From SHVZ01 sp041906305 (GTDB taxonomy: Bacteria > Pseudomonadota > Alphaproteobacteria > SHVZ01), in contig JAYRJL010000001.1 in assembly GCA_041906305.1 (NCBI GenBank), positions 620,001 to 684,000 on the forward strand: a stretch of 64,000 bases of DNA. The letters run 5' to 3'. Numbering within the stretch: the first letter of the stretch is position 1; each line of letters opens with the position of its first letter. Positions 54,178 through 62,983 of this stretch are shown in pieces. The notes below the pieces were generated by a model. That model saw only the letters and a list, made by a program, of their open reading frames with translations, was not told the origin of the DNA and searched no databases. Both the position numbers and the translations under genes were made by a program.

Positions 54178-54960
54178 CTATTCGGCGCGGACCACCCGCG
54201 CCAGCGTGACGACGTCGACCGCCTTGGCTCCGGCGGCGAGCAGCGCCTTGGTGCAGGCCTTGGCCGTGGCGCCGGTGGTCAACACGTCGTCGACCAGCAG
54301 GATCCGTTTCCCCTCGACCAGCGCGCGATGGCGGTCGCGAACACGGAAGGCGCCGGCGACATTCTTCAGGCGCTCGCCGCGGCCGAGCTTGCCCTGGCTC
54401 GGCGTCCGCCGCGTGCGCTTCAGCAGGTCGGGGATGCAGATGCCGGCCGAGGTCGTCGCGAGCGCCTGCGCCAGAAGCGCGGCCTGGTTGTAGCGGCGGA
54501 GAGCGAGGCGGAGCCAGTGCAGCGGCACTGGCGCGACGATGTCCGCCTCGCCGGCGAGTTCGGCGCCGGCGCGGGCGAGCCAGCGGCCGAAAGCCGGCGC
54601 GCCGTGCAGCCGGTCGGAGTGCTTGAAACCGAGCACGAGCCCCCTGCTCGCATCGTCATAGGCGAAGACGGCGCGGGCGCGCTCCCAGGGCGGCGGGTCG
54701 GCGACGCAGGCCGCGCATTCGGCGGCAGGTCCGACGTCGTGGGGGAAGGGAAGGCCGCAGCGCCGGCACATCGGTGATCCCAGGAACGACAGCTTGGCCC
54801 AGCAGGCGGGGCAGACCGCGCCCGGCTGGTCGACGATCGTCTGGCAGGAAAGGCAGAGTGGCGGCAGCAGCGCGTCGAGCGCCGCCTTGCCCAGCCGCTT
54901 GCCGAAGCCGAGGAGGGCCGTCGTGGTCATCGGCGGCGATGGTGACGAGGCCTCGCTCAA
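54178..54960 (-). CDS. comF: ComF-family phosphoribosyltransferase-like protein
   Basis: This 260-aa protein has an N-terminal zinc-finger region (CLSCQTIVDQ, CPACWAKL, CRRCG, CAACVADPP) and a C-terminal PRTase fold with ILLVDDVLTTGATAKACTKALLAAGA. Relatives take part in DNA uptake in competent bacteria; the role in alphaproteobacteria is unknown. Met11 is an alternative start. It is divergent from the methyltransferase gene over 28 bp. Confidence 0.9.
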   Translation of the reverse strand: MSEASSPSPPMTTTALLGFGKRLGKAALDALLPPLCLSCQTIVDQPGAVCPACWAKLSFLGSPMCRRCGLPFPHDVGPAAECAACVADPPPWERARAVFAYDDASRGLVLGFKHSDRLHGAPAFGRWLARAGAELAGEADIVAPVPLHWLRLALRRYNQAALLAQALATTSAGICIPDLLKRTRRTPSQGKLGRGERLKNVAGAFRVRDRHRALVEGKRILLVDDVLTTGATAKACTKALLAAGAKAVDVVTLARVVRAE

Positions 54961-54988
54961 CCTGTCAACGCCGTGTCATAAGAAGCGC

Positions 54989-55906
54989 ATGAGCGGAACG
55001 GTCCCCGAAGGCGCGCGGATCTTCGATCGCAAGGTCGTGCGCCGGCATCGCGCGCGGGCGGCGCATACGTTCGACGGTGCCGATTTCCTCCTGCGCGAGA
55101 TCGCGGACCGTCTCGCCGACCGGCTCGACGACATCAAGCATCGCTTCCCGCTCGCGCTCGATCTCGGCTGCCATCGCGGCGAGCTCGGCCGCGTGCTGAA
55201 CGGCCGCGGCGGCGTCGAGCATCTGATCCAGGCCGACCTCGCGCCTGAGATGGCGACGAAGGCCGGCGGGCTCGCGGTCGCCTGCGACGAGGAGATGCTG
55301 CCCTTCGCCGAGGGAAGCCTGGACGCGGTCTTCTCGTGCCTCAGCCTGCATTGGGTCAACGACCTGCCGGGCGCGCTGGTGCAGATCCGGCGTGCCTTGA
55401 AGCCCGACGGGCTCTTTCTCGCCGCGCTGTTCGGCGGCGAGACGCTCGCCGAGCTGCGGCAGGCCTGGCTCGAGGCCGAGAGCGAGGTCGAAGGCGGCGC
55501 CGGCCCGCGTGTTTCGCCCTTCGCCGACCTGCGCGATGCGGCCGGTCTCCTTCAACGGGCCGGCTTCGCGCTACCGGTCGCCGACGCCGATCGCATCTCG
55601 GTCACCTATCCCGACGCGTTGACCCTGATGCGCGAGCTGAAGGCGATGGGCGAAGCGAACGCACTGATCGAGCGCCGACGGACGCTGACGCGTCGCGACA
55701 CGTTCGCTGCGGCCGCCGCAACATATCATCGCCGCTTCGCCGAAGCGGGCGATCGCATCCGCGCGACCTTTCAGGTGATCTACCTGATCGGCTGGGCGCC
55801 TTCGGCCCACCAGCCGAAGGCGCTCAGGCCCGGCAGTGCGGCGGCACGGCTCGCCGATGCGCTTGGAACGACGGAGCGGAAGGCGGGCGAGAAGGCCGGG
55901 AGCTAG
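54989..55906 (+). CDS. SAM-dependent methyltransferase (BioC/NDUFAF5-like)
   Basis: The product (305 aa) resembles BioC and the NDUFAF5 group. RIFDRKVVRRHRARAA at the N terminus, ALDLGCHRGELGRVL as motif I (near residue 58), VFSCLSLHWVNDLPGALVQIRRALKPDGLFLAALFGGETLAELR as motif II-III, and a C-terminal region with RDTFAAAAATYHRRF are visible. NDUFAF5 homologues in alphaproteobacteria act in complex I assembly; the biotin pathway is another option. ATG 54989 is used because no good in-frame start lies nearer. Confidence 0.88.
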   Translation: MSGTVPEGARIFDRKVVRRHRARAAHTFDGADFLLREIADRLADRLDDIKHRFPLALDLGCHRGELGRVLNGRGGVEHLIQADLAPEMATKAGGLAVACDEEMLPFAEGSLDAVFSCLSLHWVNDLPGALVQIRRALKPDGLFLAALFGGETLAELRQAWLEAESEVEGGAGPRVSPFADLRDAAGLLQRAGFALPVADADRISVTYPDALTLMRELKAMGEANALIERRRTLTRRDTFAAAAATYHRRFAEAGDRIRATFQVIYLIGWAPSAHQPKALRPGSAAARLADALGTTERKAGEKAGS

Positions 55907-57102
55907 ACGGAGATCAATCCGTCGATCGGCTTCACCGTGCGGCTCTCGGGGAAGACGACTTTCGCCAGCGCATCGTCGGTCAATCCCAGCTGGCCCTTGA
56001 GCACCGCCTTGGCGACGGCGCGGAGATCGGTGGTCGGCGCGAGGTCGCGTCCTTCGTAGAGCTTGTCGGCGGCAAGGCCGGGCCACCGTCCGAGCATGCG
56101 GCCGCCGTCGAGGCGGCCTCCCAGCACGAAGGCGACGCCGGCCGTGCCGTGATCGGTGCCGAGCGTGCCGTTGACCTTCGCGGTGCGGCCGAACTCGCTC
56201 GCCGCCAGAACCACGGTATCGCTCCAGATCGGCCCGAGAGCCTCCTTGAGCGCGACCATGCCGTCGGCGAAGGCGGTCAGCGGACCGGCGATGCGGCCGC
56301 GCTGCTGCGCGTGGGTGTCGAAGCCGTTGAGCTCGAGCACCGCGAGGCGAGGCCCTTCGGCGGCGGCGAGCAGCCGGCCGGCGGCCTCGGCGGCGATCCT
56401 GAAGGCGCCCGGCCTGACCCCGGGCGCGTTACCCATCGCCTGACCCCCCATCGCCTTCGCGGACATCGCATGGGCGCCGACGCCTTGCGCGAAGGCGGGG
56501 CCCAGCGTTCGATCCTCGCGGTAGAGCGCCGCCACCTTGGCGAGGAAGTCGGCGGACGCATCGGGCAGCGCCGGCGGCGCCCAGGTCGCGACCGGGACCT
56601 CGCCGCGCAAGGTCAGCGGCACCGTCTGCCCGACCGCGAGGCCGAGGCGCCGGTCTCGTTCCTTCGGCCTGCCCAGGAGCGCGATGGTACGGTTGAGCCA
56701 GCCGCCGCTCTTGGCGCGCGGATCGGTGGTGCCGTTCTCGAGGAGATCCTGGCCGTCGAAATGCGAGCGCTGGCGGTAGGGTGTCGCCACCGCATGCACG
56801 ATCGCGAGCTGCTTCCCGCGCCACAGGGGCTCGAGCGGTGCCAGCGCGGGGTGGAGGCCGAAGCGCCCGTCGAGGTCGATGGCACCGCCGTCCTGGCCGG
56901 GCTCGGGAAGTGAGATCTCGCCCCGAAGCGCGCGGTAGTCGGGATCGGCGAAGGGCGCGACCGCGCCGATGCCGTCGAGCCCGCCGCGCAGGATCACGAA
57001 CACGAAGCGCCGGTCGGTCGGCGCGGCTGCGAGCGCGAGGTTCGGCCACGGCAGCGCCAGGGTCGAAAGTCCCATCAGCAGGCGGCGGCGGGTGGAGAGC
57101 AT
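55903..57102 (-). CDS. DUF1501-family protein with Tat-like signal
   Basis: The 399-aa product has a twin-arginine-like start (STRRRLLMG, residues 3-11, then a hydrophobic stretch to about 27) and should be exported folded. The DUF1501 core resembles an alkaline-phosphatase/sulfatase fold: FVFVILRGGLDGIGAVAPFADPDY, HAVATPYRQRSHFDGQDLLENG, VLELNGFDTHAQQ, VVLAASEFGRTAKVNGTLGTDHGTAGVAFVLGG. Enzymatic activity is not known. ATG 57102 follows GGAGGTGA. It is 5 bp downstream of the DUF1800 gene, the standard pairing of these two families. Confidence 0.93.
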   Translation of the reverse strand: MLSTRRRLLMGLSTLALPWPNLALAAAPTDRRFVFVILRGGLDGIGAVAPFADPDYRALRGEISLPEPGQDGGAIDLDGRFGLHPALAPLEPLWRGKQLAIVHAVATPYRQRSHFDGQDLLENGTTDPRAKSGGWLNRTIALLGRPKERDRRLGLAVGQTVPLTLRGEVPVATWAPPALPDASADFLAKVAALYREDRTLGPAFAQGVGAHAMSAKAMGGQAMGNAPGVRPGAFRIAAEAAGRLLAAAEGPRLAVLELNGFDTHAQQRGRIAGPLTAFADGMVALKEALGPIWSDTVVLAASEFGRTAKVNGTLGTDHGTAGVAFVLGGRLDGGRMLGRWPGLAADKLYEGRDLAPTTDLRAVAKAVLKGQLGLTDDALAKVVFPESRTVKPIDGLISV

Positions 57103-57107
57103 CGGCG

Positions 57108-58427
57108 TCACCTCCGCTGGAACTCGGGCGATGAGAGCATCAGCGCCAGCGCCTCGGCGCGGCTTCCGGCGCGTCGGATCGCGGTGCCGGTCTCGTCGGA
57201 GAGCGCGTCGCCAAGCACGGACTCGGCGAGGTCGCCCGGCTCCTGCTTGGGCCGCACGCGTCCGGCAAACGAGAGCGCGAACTCGACCCGGCGCATCATC
57301 GCCTCGGGTGTTGCCCAGGCCGCCGCATCGTCGGGCCATCCGGCCGGCGACGGCGCGGTCAGCGGTGCCTGGCCCAGCAGCGCCTGGGCGCGGATCAGCG
57401 GGCCGCTCTCCGGCTTGACGTCGGTCGCGCGCAGGGCGGCGACGACGAAGTCGGCAGGGCTGCGCACCTTGGTCAGCGGGTCGCGCCAGGCACGATCTTC
57501 GGCGATCACGGCGCGCATGACCTGCGTCAGATCGCCATCGGTGTCGCGGAACACCCGCGAGATCCGATCGACCGCCTCGGCCGGCGGCTGATCGGCGATG
57601 AAGTGCCGTGCGAGCTTGGTCGCCACATGGCGCGCCGTCGCGGGGTAGCGGGCGATGAACTCGAGCGCCTCCCGCGCTTCGCGCTCTCCCCCTTCGGCGA
57701 AGTCCCGGCCGAGCAGGTTCTTCGGTCCCGGCTCGTGCACCGGACTCACGAAGAGGAACTCGCCGACGACGCCGCGCTGCAGGTTGCCGATCGTCCAGCC
57801 TGTCAGCATCTCGGCGAGAGCACGGACGTCCGCCTGGCCGTAGCCACCCTCCACACCAAGGGTGTGCAGCTCCAGGATCTCGCGCGCCAGATTCTCGTTG
57901 AGGCCGCGTTGCCGGCGTTGGCCGGCGCGGCTGTTCGGCCCGATCGACTCGGCCTGGTCGAGATAGAGGAGCATCGCCGGGTGGCGGGCGACGGCGAGCA
58001 GCAGGTCTGCGAAGCGGCCTGTCACATGGGGACGGATCGCCTCGTCCTCGAAGGCGACGGCGATGCCGGCCACCACGGGGCGCACCGCCGAGACGGTGAA
58101 GTGGTTGCTCCAGAAGTGGACCAGGCGTTCGCGGAAAGGTTCTCGCGTGGTAACCGATCGGCGGGTGCGCGCACCCACATCGGCGATGAAGCCTTCTCGG
58201 TATTCCTTGCGATAGAGCTGGATGACGGCCTCGTCGCCGCCGTTGCGGCGGGACTCGAAGAAGAGCTTCAGGCGGTCGCCGGTGCGGCCGACCCCGGCGG
58301 TCGGCTCCGATCCACCCTGGAGCTGGGCCAGCAGCCAGCCGCGCGGGTCGCTCTTGATCTCGGCAAGCTCGCCCGGCCGGGCGCCGAGGCCGAAGCGCGA
58401 TGCGGCAATGAAGGCGTCGATCGACAT
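57108..58427 (-). CDS. DUF1800-family protein
   Basis: This 439-aa helical protein is the usual partner of DUF1501. Family marks are FIAASRFGLGARPGELAEI at the N terminus, FRERLVHFWSNHFTVSA near residue 105 and RGLNENLAREILELHTLGVEGGYGQADVRALAEMLTGW in the middle (the last in a shorter form). No signal peptide is evident. Start ATG 58427 follows GAGG; ATG 58451 adds eight residues. Function is unknown; exported or surface assembly roles have been proposed for such pairs. Confidence 0.92.
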   Translation of the reverse strand: MSIDAFIAASRFGLGARPGELAEIKSDPRGWLLAQLQGGSEPTAGVGRTGDRLKLFFESRRNGGDEAVIQLYRKEYREGFIADVGARTRRSVTTREPFRERLVHFWSNHFTVSAVRPVVAGIAVAFEDEAIRPHVTGRFADLLLAVARHPAMLLYLDQAESIGPNSRAGQRRQRGLNENLAREILELHTLGVEGGYGQADVRALAEMLTGWTIGNLQRGVVGEFLFVSPVHEPGPKNLLGRDFAEGGEREAREALEFIARYPATARHVATKLARHFIADQPPAEAVDRISRVFRDTDGDLTQVMRAVIAEDRAWRDPLTKVRSPADFVVAALRATDVKPESGPLIRAQALLGQAPLTAPSPAGWPDDAAAWATPEAMMRRVEFALSFAGRVRPKQEPGDLAESVLGDALSDETGTAIRRAGSRAEALALMLSSPEFQRR

Positions 58428-58514
58428 CCGATCCTCGATGCGTCCATTCACTATACGGACGTTCAGGGATAGTCCTGCGCCGCTTGTCGCGACGCAATCT
58501 CGATCACAGCAAGA

Positions 58515-59783
58515 TTACGGCCGCGTCTCGGCAAGTCGGGGAAGCGTCAGGATCGCGACCAGGCCGCGGAGCACCGCCGACAGCGCGAACATCGCCACCA
58601 GCTGGCTTCCCCAGGCATAGGTCTCCCCGAACAGCGTGATCTCGGTCGGCATGCGGCTGGTGAGCCAGGCGGCGAAGAAGGCGCCGGCCGACCAGAAGGA
58701 CAGGCTGAGCACCGTGTGCACCGCGGTCGCGAGCGCGCGGCGTGCCGGCGGCACGGTGTCGTAGAGGAAGGTCGTGGCCGCCAGCGTGTAGCCGGACCAG
58801 GCGACGCCGACGATCATCTGGGCGAAGAACAGCGCCCAGTAGTTCGTGGTGAACACCCACACCACCGGCACCAGCGGTATCAGCGCGCCGGAGATCACGA
58901 TCACGACGCGGTTGCCGCTCATGTCGCGGACGCGGCCCCAGATCGGCATCAGCGCGGCCTGGGTCACCGCGGCCGCCAGCATGTTCCCCATGAACTCGAT
59001 GTAGGTGAAGTGCAGCTCGCGCAGCATGTAGACGTGGAAGAACGGGCCGGCGAACGACACGGCGGCGAACATCAGCCCGATCGACAGCGAATAGCGGAAG
59101 AAGTTCGACTGCCAGAGGCGTCGGAGCCCGCCGCCGTCGGAGGTCAGGCTCTCGACATCCGGCGTGATGCCCGGGTCGTTGATGCCGGCGAGCTGCCAGA
59201 GCGAGTAGAGCCGGCCGAGCCCACCGACCGCGAAGATCGTGGCGAACCCGGCGCGCGCCAGGTCCTGGTGCTCGAACCAGTGCAGCACGCCGCCGGCCGC
59301 GGCCATGACGGTGAAGCCGATGACGCCGGCAAGGCCCGTGCGCCGGCCGAAGTACCGCCCGCGCAGGTTCTCCGGCAGGTGGTCGCCGATCAGGCTGATC
59401 CAGCTCGGCTGCATCAGGTGGTTGCCGGCCTGGTAGATCGCCGCGCAGGCGATCAGGATCGGATAGGCGTAGTCGGGGAACAGCCAGGGCACCGCCAGCA
59501 CCGTCGGCAGCATCGCGATCTGGATCGCGCAGCCGGTGATGATCAGCGCCTTCCGCTTCACTCCGCGGCGCGCGAGCCAGGCGCCGGCGATCTGGATGAA
59601 CGAGCCGACCCATCCCGGGAATGCCGCGACGATCGCGATCTGCGAGGCCGTCAGCCCGATCAGCACCGCATAGGCGTTCATGTAGTTGTCGACGACGCCG
59701 GTCAGGACGGCCTGTCCCATGCCGTCCTTGATGCCGCGCTTCAGGCTGCGATCGGACTCGGGCTTGTCGGACCAGCGCGTCAT
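58515..59783 (-). CDS. Major facilitator superfamily transporter
   Basis: This 422-aa protein has about 12 hydrophobic helices. Its N terminus contains IKDGMGQAVLTGVVDNYMNAYAVLIGLTASQIAIVAAFPGW and the loop-2 region reads ARRGVKRKALIITG, an MFS pattern. A loop of charged and glycine residues at about 200 separates the halves. The substrate cannot be told. It is 19 bp downstream of the GNAT-NUDIX gene. Confidence 0.9.
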   Translation of the reverse strand: MTRWSDKPESDRSLKRGIKDGMGQAVLTGVVDNYMNAYAVLIGLTASQIAIVAAFPGWVGSFIQIAGAWLARRGVKRKALIITGCAIQIAMLPTVLAVPWLFPDYAYPILIACAAIYQAGNHLMQPSWISLIGDHLPENLRGRYFGRRTGLAGVIGFTVMAAAGGVLHWFEHQDLARAGFATIFAVGGLGRLYSLWQLAGINDPGITPDVESLTSDGGGLRRLWQSNFFRYSLSIGLMFAAVSFAGPFFHVYMLRELHFTYIEFMGNMLAAAVTQAALMPIWGRVRDMSGNRVVIVISGALIPLVPVVWVFTTNYWALFFAQMIVGVAWSGYTLAATTFLYDTVPPARRALATAVHTVLSLSFWSAGAFFAAWLTSRMPTEITLFGETYAWGSQLVAMFALSAVLRGLVAILTLPRLAETRP

Positions 59784-59802
59784 TAGGGGGCAGGGCTGGG
59801 GA

Positions 59803-60768
59803 TCAGAGGAAGTCGCGCAGCATCGCGACCAGCGGAACGTCGGCGGGCGGCATCGGGTAGTCGCCGAGGCGCACCGGCCTGACCCAGGCGAGCGTCTGGC
59901 CTTCGCGCGGCGTCGGCGTGCCCTGCCAGCGCCGGCAGAGGTAGAGCGGCATCAGCAGATGGAAGCGCTCATATCGGTGCGAGGCGAAGGTGAAGGGGGC
60001 GAGGCAGCTTCCGGCGGTATCGATGCCGAGCTCCTCCTTGAGCTCGCGCACCAGGGCGGCTTCGGGAGTCTCGCCCTCGTGCACCTTGCCACCCGGAAAT
60101 TCCCAGAGCCCGGCCATCGACTTTCCGGGCGGGCGCTGGGCGATCAGCACGCGGCCGTCGATATCGACGAGCGCGACCGCCGAGACCAGCACCGTCGGCA
60201 CCGGCGGGAGCGGGATGTCGCGTCCGCATTCCGGCGCATCGAGGGCGTAGACTTCGAGATCGTGGCGCCAGCCGCGGTTCGGATAGTCGCGCGTCTCCTC
60301 GCCGATCCGGACGAACCCGACCCGGGCGATGACTTTCTGCGAGGCGATGTTCTCCGGCTTCACCGCCGCGACGATGCGACGATAGCCGAAACGCTCGAAC
60401 GCGTGGGAGGCGAGCCGTCGCGTCGCCTCCGCCGCATAGCCGTGACCGCGATGGTCCTTGGCGATCCAGTAGCCGGTCTCGGCGGTGCCGTCCGAGCGCG
60501 GGCGGAAGCCCACCACGCCGACCAGCGCGCCGTCGCTCGCCCGGCAGATCACCAGATCGCAGATGCCGATGCGGCCGAAGCTCTCTTCCGTCTCGGCGAT
60601 CCAGCGCTCGGCGTCGGCGAGCGTGTAGGGCTCGGGCAGCAGCGGCAGGAACGCGAGAATGTCCGGTTCGGCGACCGCGGCCGCGATCGCGGGCGCGTCG
60701 GATGCCGCGGGGCGACGGAGGATCAGCCTCTCGGAAACGAGCGGAAGATCAGCTCCGGTAGCTGCCAT
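59803..60768 (-). CDS. Bifunctional GNAT N-acetyltransferase / NUDIX (MutT-like) hydrolase
   Basis: This 321-aa protein fuses two enzymes. Residues 1-170 are a GNAT of the RimJ/RimL type (SERLILRRPAASDAPAIA; acetyl-CoA site GYWIAKDHRGHGYAAEATRR). Residues ~190-321 are a NUDIX hydrolase; the box is a perfect match to GX5EX7REUXEEXGU (begins GGKVHEGETPE). The NUDIX half resembles 8-oxo-dGTP diphosphatase. The start overlaps the argJ stop by 20 nt. This fusion next to argJ occurs across alphaproteobacteria. Whether the GNAT half is an active N-acetyltransferase is inferred. Confidence 0.93.
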   Translation of the reverse strand: MAATGADLPLVSERLILRRPAASDAPAIAAAVAEPDILAFLPLLPEPYTLADAERWIAETEESFGRIGICDLVICRASDGALVGVVGFRPRSDGTAETGYWIAKDHRGHGYAAEATRRLASHAFERFGYRRIVAAVKPENIASQKVIARVGFVRIGEETRDYPNRGWRHDLEVYALDAPECGRDIPLPPVPTVLVSAVALVDIDGRVLIAQRPPGKSMAGLWEFPGGKVHEGETPEAALVRELKEELGIDTAGSCLAPFTFASHRYERFHLLMPLYLCRRWQGTPTPREGQTLAWVRPVRLGDYPMPPADVPLVAMLRDFL

Positions 60769-61978
60769 TGATGTCGATGTAGCGATGGGTCAGGTCGCCG
60801 GTCCACACGGTCGCCTTGCCGCGGCCGATGCCGACGTCGACGGCGATGCGGATATCCTGGCCGGCCATGTGCTTGGCGACCGGACCTTCGTCGAAGCCCT
60901 CGACGCGAGCCCCGTTCTTGGCGACGGCGACGCCGCCGATCGAGATCGAGAGCTTGTCGCGGTCGGCCTTCTCGCCGGACTTGCCGACCGCCATGACGAT
61001 GCGGCCCCAGTTGGCGTCGCCGGCGGCGATGGCGGTCTTCACCAGCGGCGAGTTGGCGATGGCGAGGCCGATCTTGCGGGCGGTCTTCTCGGAGGCGGCA
61101 CCGGTGATGTCGATCGTCACCAGCCGCTCGACGCCCTCGCCGTCCCTGACGACGAGGAGGGCGAGGTCGCGCATCACCGACTCCAACGCCTTGCGGAAGC
61201 CGGAGAGCTTCGCGTCGCCCGCATCCGCGATCGGCGCGTGGCCGGCCTTGCCCGTCGCGAACAGCAGGACGGTGTCCGAGGTCGAGGTGTCGGAATCTAC
61301 GGTGATCGAGTTGAAGGTGCGGGGCGTGTACTTGGTCAGCAGCGTCTGCAGCGCCGGTGCGGCGATCGCGGCATCGGTGAAGATGAAGCCCAGCATCGTC
61401 GCCATGTCCGGCTGGATCATGCCGGAGCCCTTGATGATGCCTTGCAGCCTGACCTCGACGCCGTCGATCTTCGCCGTGCGCGTGACCGCCTTCGGATAGG
61501 TGTCGGTGGTCATGATGGCGCGTGCCGCCGCGGCCCAGTCGTCGTTGAGCTTCGACTGGAGGCCGGGCAGGGCCGCGGTCAGGCGGTCGTCGGCCATCGG
61601 CTCGCCGATGACGCCGGTCGAGGCGACGAACACCTCGTTCTCGCCGCATCCCAGCAGCTTCGCCGTCGCCTTGACCGTGCGCTCGACGCTGGCATCGCCG
61701 GCCTTGCCGGTGAAGGCGTTGGCGTTGCCGGCATTGACCACCAGCGCACGCGCCTTGCCGCCTGCCATCGCCTTCCGGCACCAGTCGACCGGCGCCGAGC
61801 GGGTCAGCGACTTGGTGTACACGCCGGCGACCTGGGTGCCTGCCGCCATCTCGACCAGCAGCACGTCGGTGCGGTCCTTGTAGCGGATGCCGGCCGCGCC
61901 GGTCGCCAGACGGACGCCGGCGATCGCCGGCAGGGTGGGCTGCGCCGCCGGCGCCAGCGGGGAGACGGGATGGGACAT
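60749..61978 (-). CDS. argJ: Bifunctional glutamate N-acetyltransferase / amino-acid acetyltransferase
   Basis: The product (409 aa) recycles the acetyl group of N-acetylornithine to glutamate in arginine biosynthesis. It self-cleaves at the conserved Thr194 in QPDMATMLGFIFTD to give the alpha and beta chains. Other marks are ALVVNAGNANAFTGKAGD and NGARVEGFDEGPVAKHM, and the C terminus ends GSYRS. It is 38 bp downstream of the parvulin gene and overlaps the GNAT-NUDIX gene. Absence of other arg genes is normal, since alphaproteobacterial arg genes are scattered. Confidence 0.97.
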   Translation of the reverse strand: MSHPVSPLAPAAQPTLPAIAGVRLATGAAGIRYKDRTDVLLVEMAAGTQVAGVYTKSLTRSAPVDWCRKAMAGGKARALVVNAGNANAFTGKAGDASVERTVKATAKLLGCGENEVFVASTGVIGEPMADDRLTAALPGLQSKLNDDWAAAARAIMTTDTYPKAVTRTAKIDGVEVRLQGIIKGSGMIQPDMATMLGFIFTDAAIAAPALQTLLTKYTPRTFNSITVDSDTSTSDTVLLFATGKAGHAPIADAGDAKLSGFRKALESVMRDLALLVVRDGEGVERLVTIDITGAASEKTARKIGLAIANSPLVKTAIAAGDANWGRIVMAVGKSGEKADRDKLSISIGGVAVAKNGARVEGFDEGPVAKHMAGQDIRIAVDVGIGRGKATVWTGDLTHRYIDINGSYRS

Positions 61979-62016
61979 GGATCGAGACGCGATAAGGTGG
62001 TGACGGGAACGCTTGG

Positions 62017-62868
62017 TTACTGGGTCTTGGGCGTGCCGTCCAGGTTGAAGCGCTCCACCTTGGCCTTGCCGCGCAGGTCCTTGAGGATGTCCTGGATCAC
62101 GTCGCGGGACATCTCCTCCTGGAGCTCGGCCTTCACCTCGTCGAACGAGGGCGGGCCGGAGGTGCGCTTGTCCTCGACGCGGATGACGTGCCAGCCGAAG
62201 GACGACTTCACCGGCGCCTGGGTGACCTCGCCCTTCTTCAGGTTGAAAGCCGCCTCGGAGAATTCCGGGACCATCTGCTCGCGGGTGAAGTAGCCGAGGT
62301 CGCCGCCATTGGCGGCACCCGGGTCGATCGACCGCTTCTTGGCGACATCGGCGAAGTCGCCGCCCTTCTGGATCTCGACGATCACCGCCTTCGCCTCGGC
62401 CTCGGTCTTGAGCAGGATATGGCGGGCATTCACCTCCTCCTGGCCGGGAACGGAGGCGGAATAGGTCTTGTACTTCTCGCGCAGCGCGGCCTCGGTCACC
62501 TTGGTCTCGATGGCCTTGGTCAGCAGCGCCTCCTGGAGCACGCGGTCGGCGGCTTCCGCGATCTTCTTCTTCACTGCCGGATCGTCGTCGAGCTTGGAGC
62601 CGCGGGCGGCGTTGCCGATCAGGCGCAGGTCGATCACGCGCTCGAGCAGCATCGGGTAGAGCGTTTCGATCGGCATGCCCTGGGCCTGCGCCGGCAGGCC
62701 GCGCATGGTCGCCTGGAGCTCGGAGCGCAGGATCGGCTGGCCGTCGATGCGGGCGATCACCGGATCGGCCGAACCGGCGGGCGGCGCGGGGGATGCCGGC
62801 GGCGTCTGGGCATGGACGGAGGCGACGGCGAGCGTCGCGAGCGCGAGGCTCAGGAGAAGGCGATGCAT
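62017..62868 (-). CDS. Parvulin-type peptidyl-prolyl cis-trans isomerase
   Basis: This 283-aa protein is exported (signal peptide MHRLLLSLALATLAVASVHAQT, cleavage near residue 21) and folds outer-membrane or periplasmic proteins. The PpiC domain (about 140-240) has NARHILLKTEAEAKAVIVEIQKGGDFADVAKKRS, GGDLGYFTREQMVPEFSEAAF and FGWHVIRVEDKR. A SurA-like helical N-domain covers about 35-130. AAGGA precedes the ATG. It heads a minus-strand series with argJ and the GNAT-NUDIX gene, the usual arrangement near secA. Confidence 0.95.
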   Translation of the reverse strand: MHRLLLSLALATLAVASVHAQTPPASPAPPAGSADPVIARIDGQPILRSELQATMRGLPAQAQGMPIETLYPMLLERVIDLRLIGNAARGSKLDDDPAVKKKIAEAADRVLQEALLTKAIETKVTEAALREKYKTYSASVPGQEEVNARHILLKTEAEAKAVIVEIQKGGDFADVAKKRSIDPGAANGGDLGYFTREQMVPEFSEAAFNLKKGEVTQAPVKSSFGWHVIRVEDKRTSGPPSFDEVKAELQEEMSRDVIQDILKDLRGKAKVERFNLDGTPKTQ

Positions 62869-62983
62869 GTCGGAAATCCTTGGATCAGGCGCGGACCAGA
62901 TCGCCCGCTGCTCTATTCAAGGACCATCATGCCTTTCCCGCTCCGGCCGCGGCAAGCGCAACCGCCGAGGATCACGGCAATGT

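Noticed and set aside
55903..58497. 864-codon frame apparently fusing two proteins
   Set aside because: Only the part from 57102 downwards has DUF1501 homology; the rest overlaps the DUF1800 gene in another frame.
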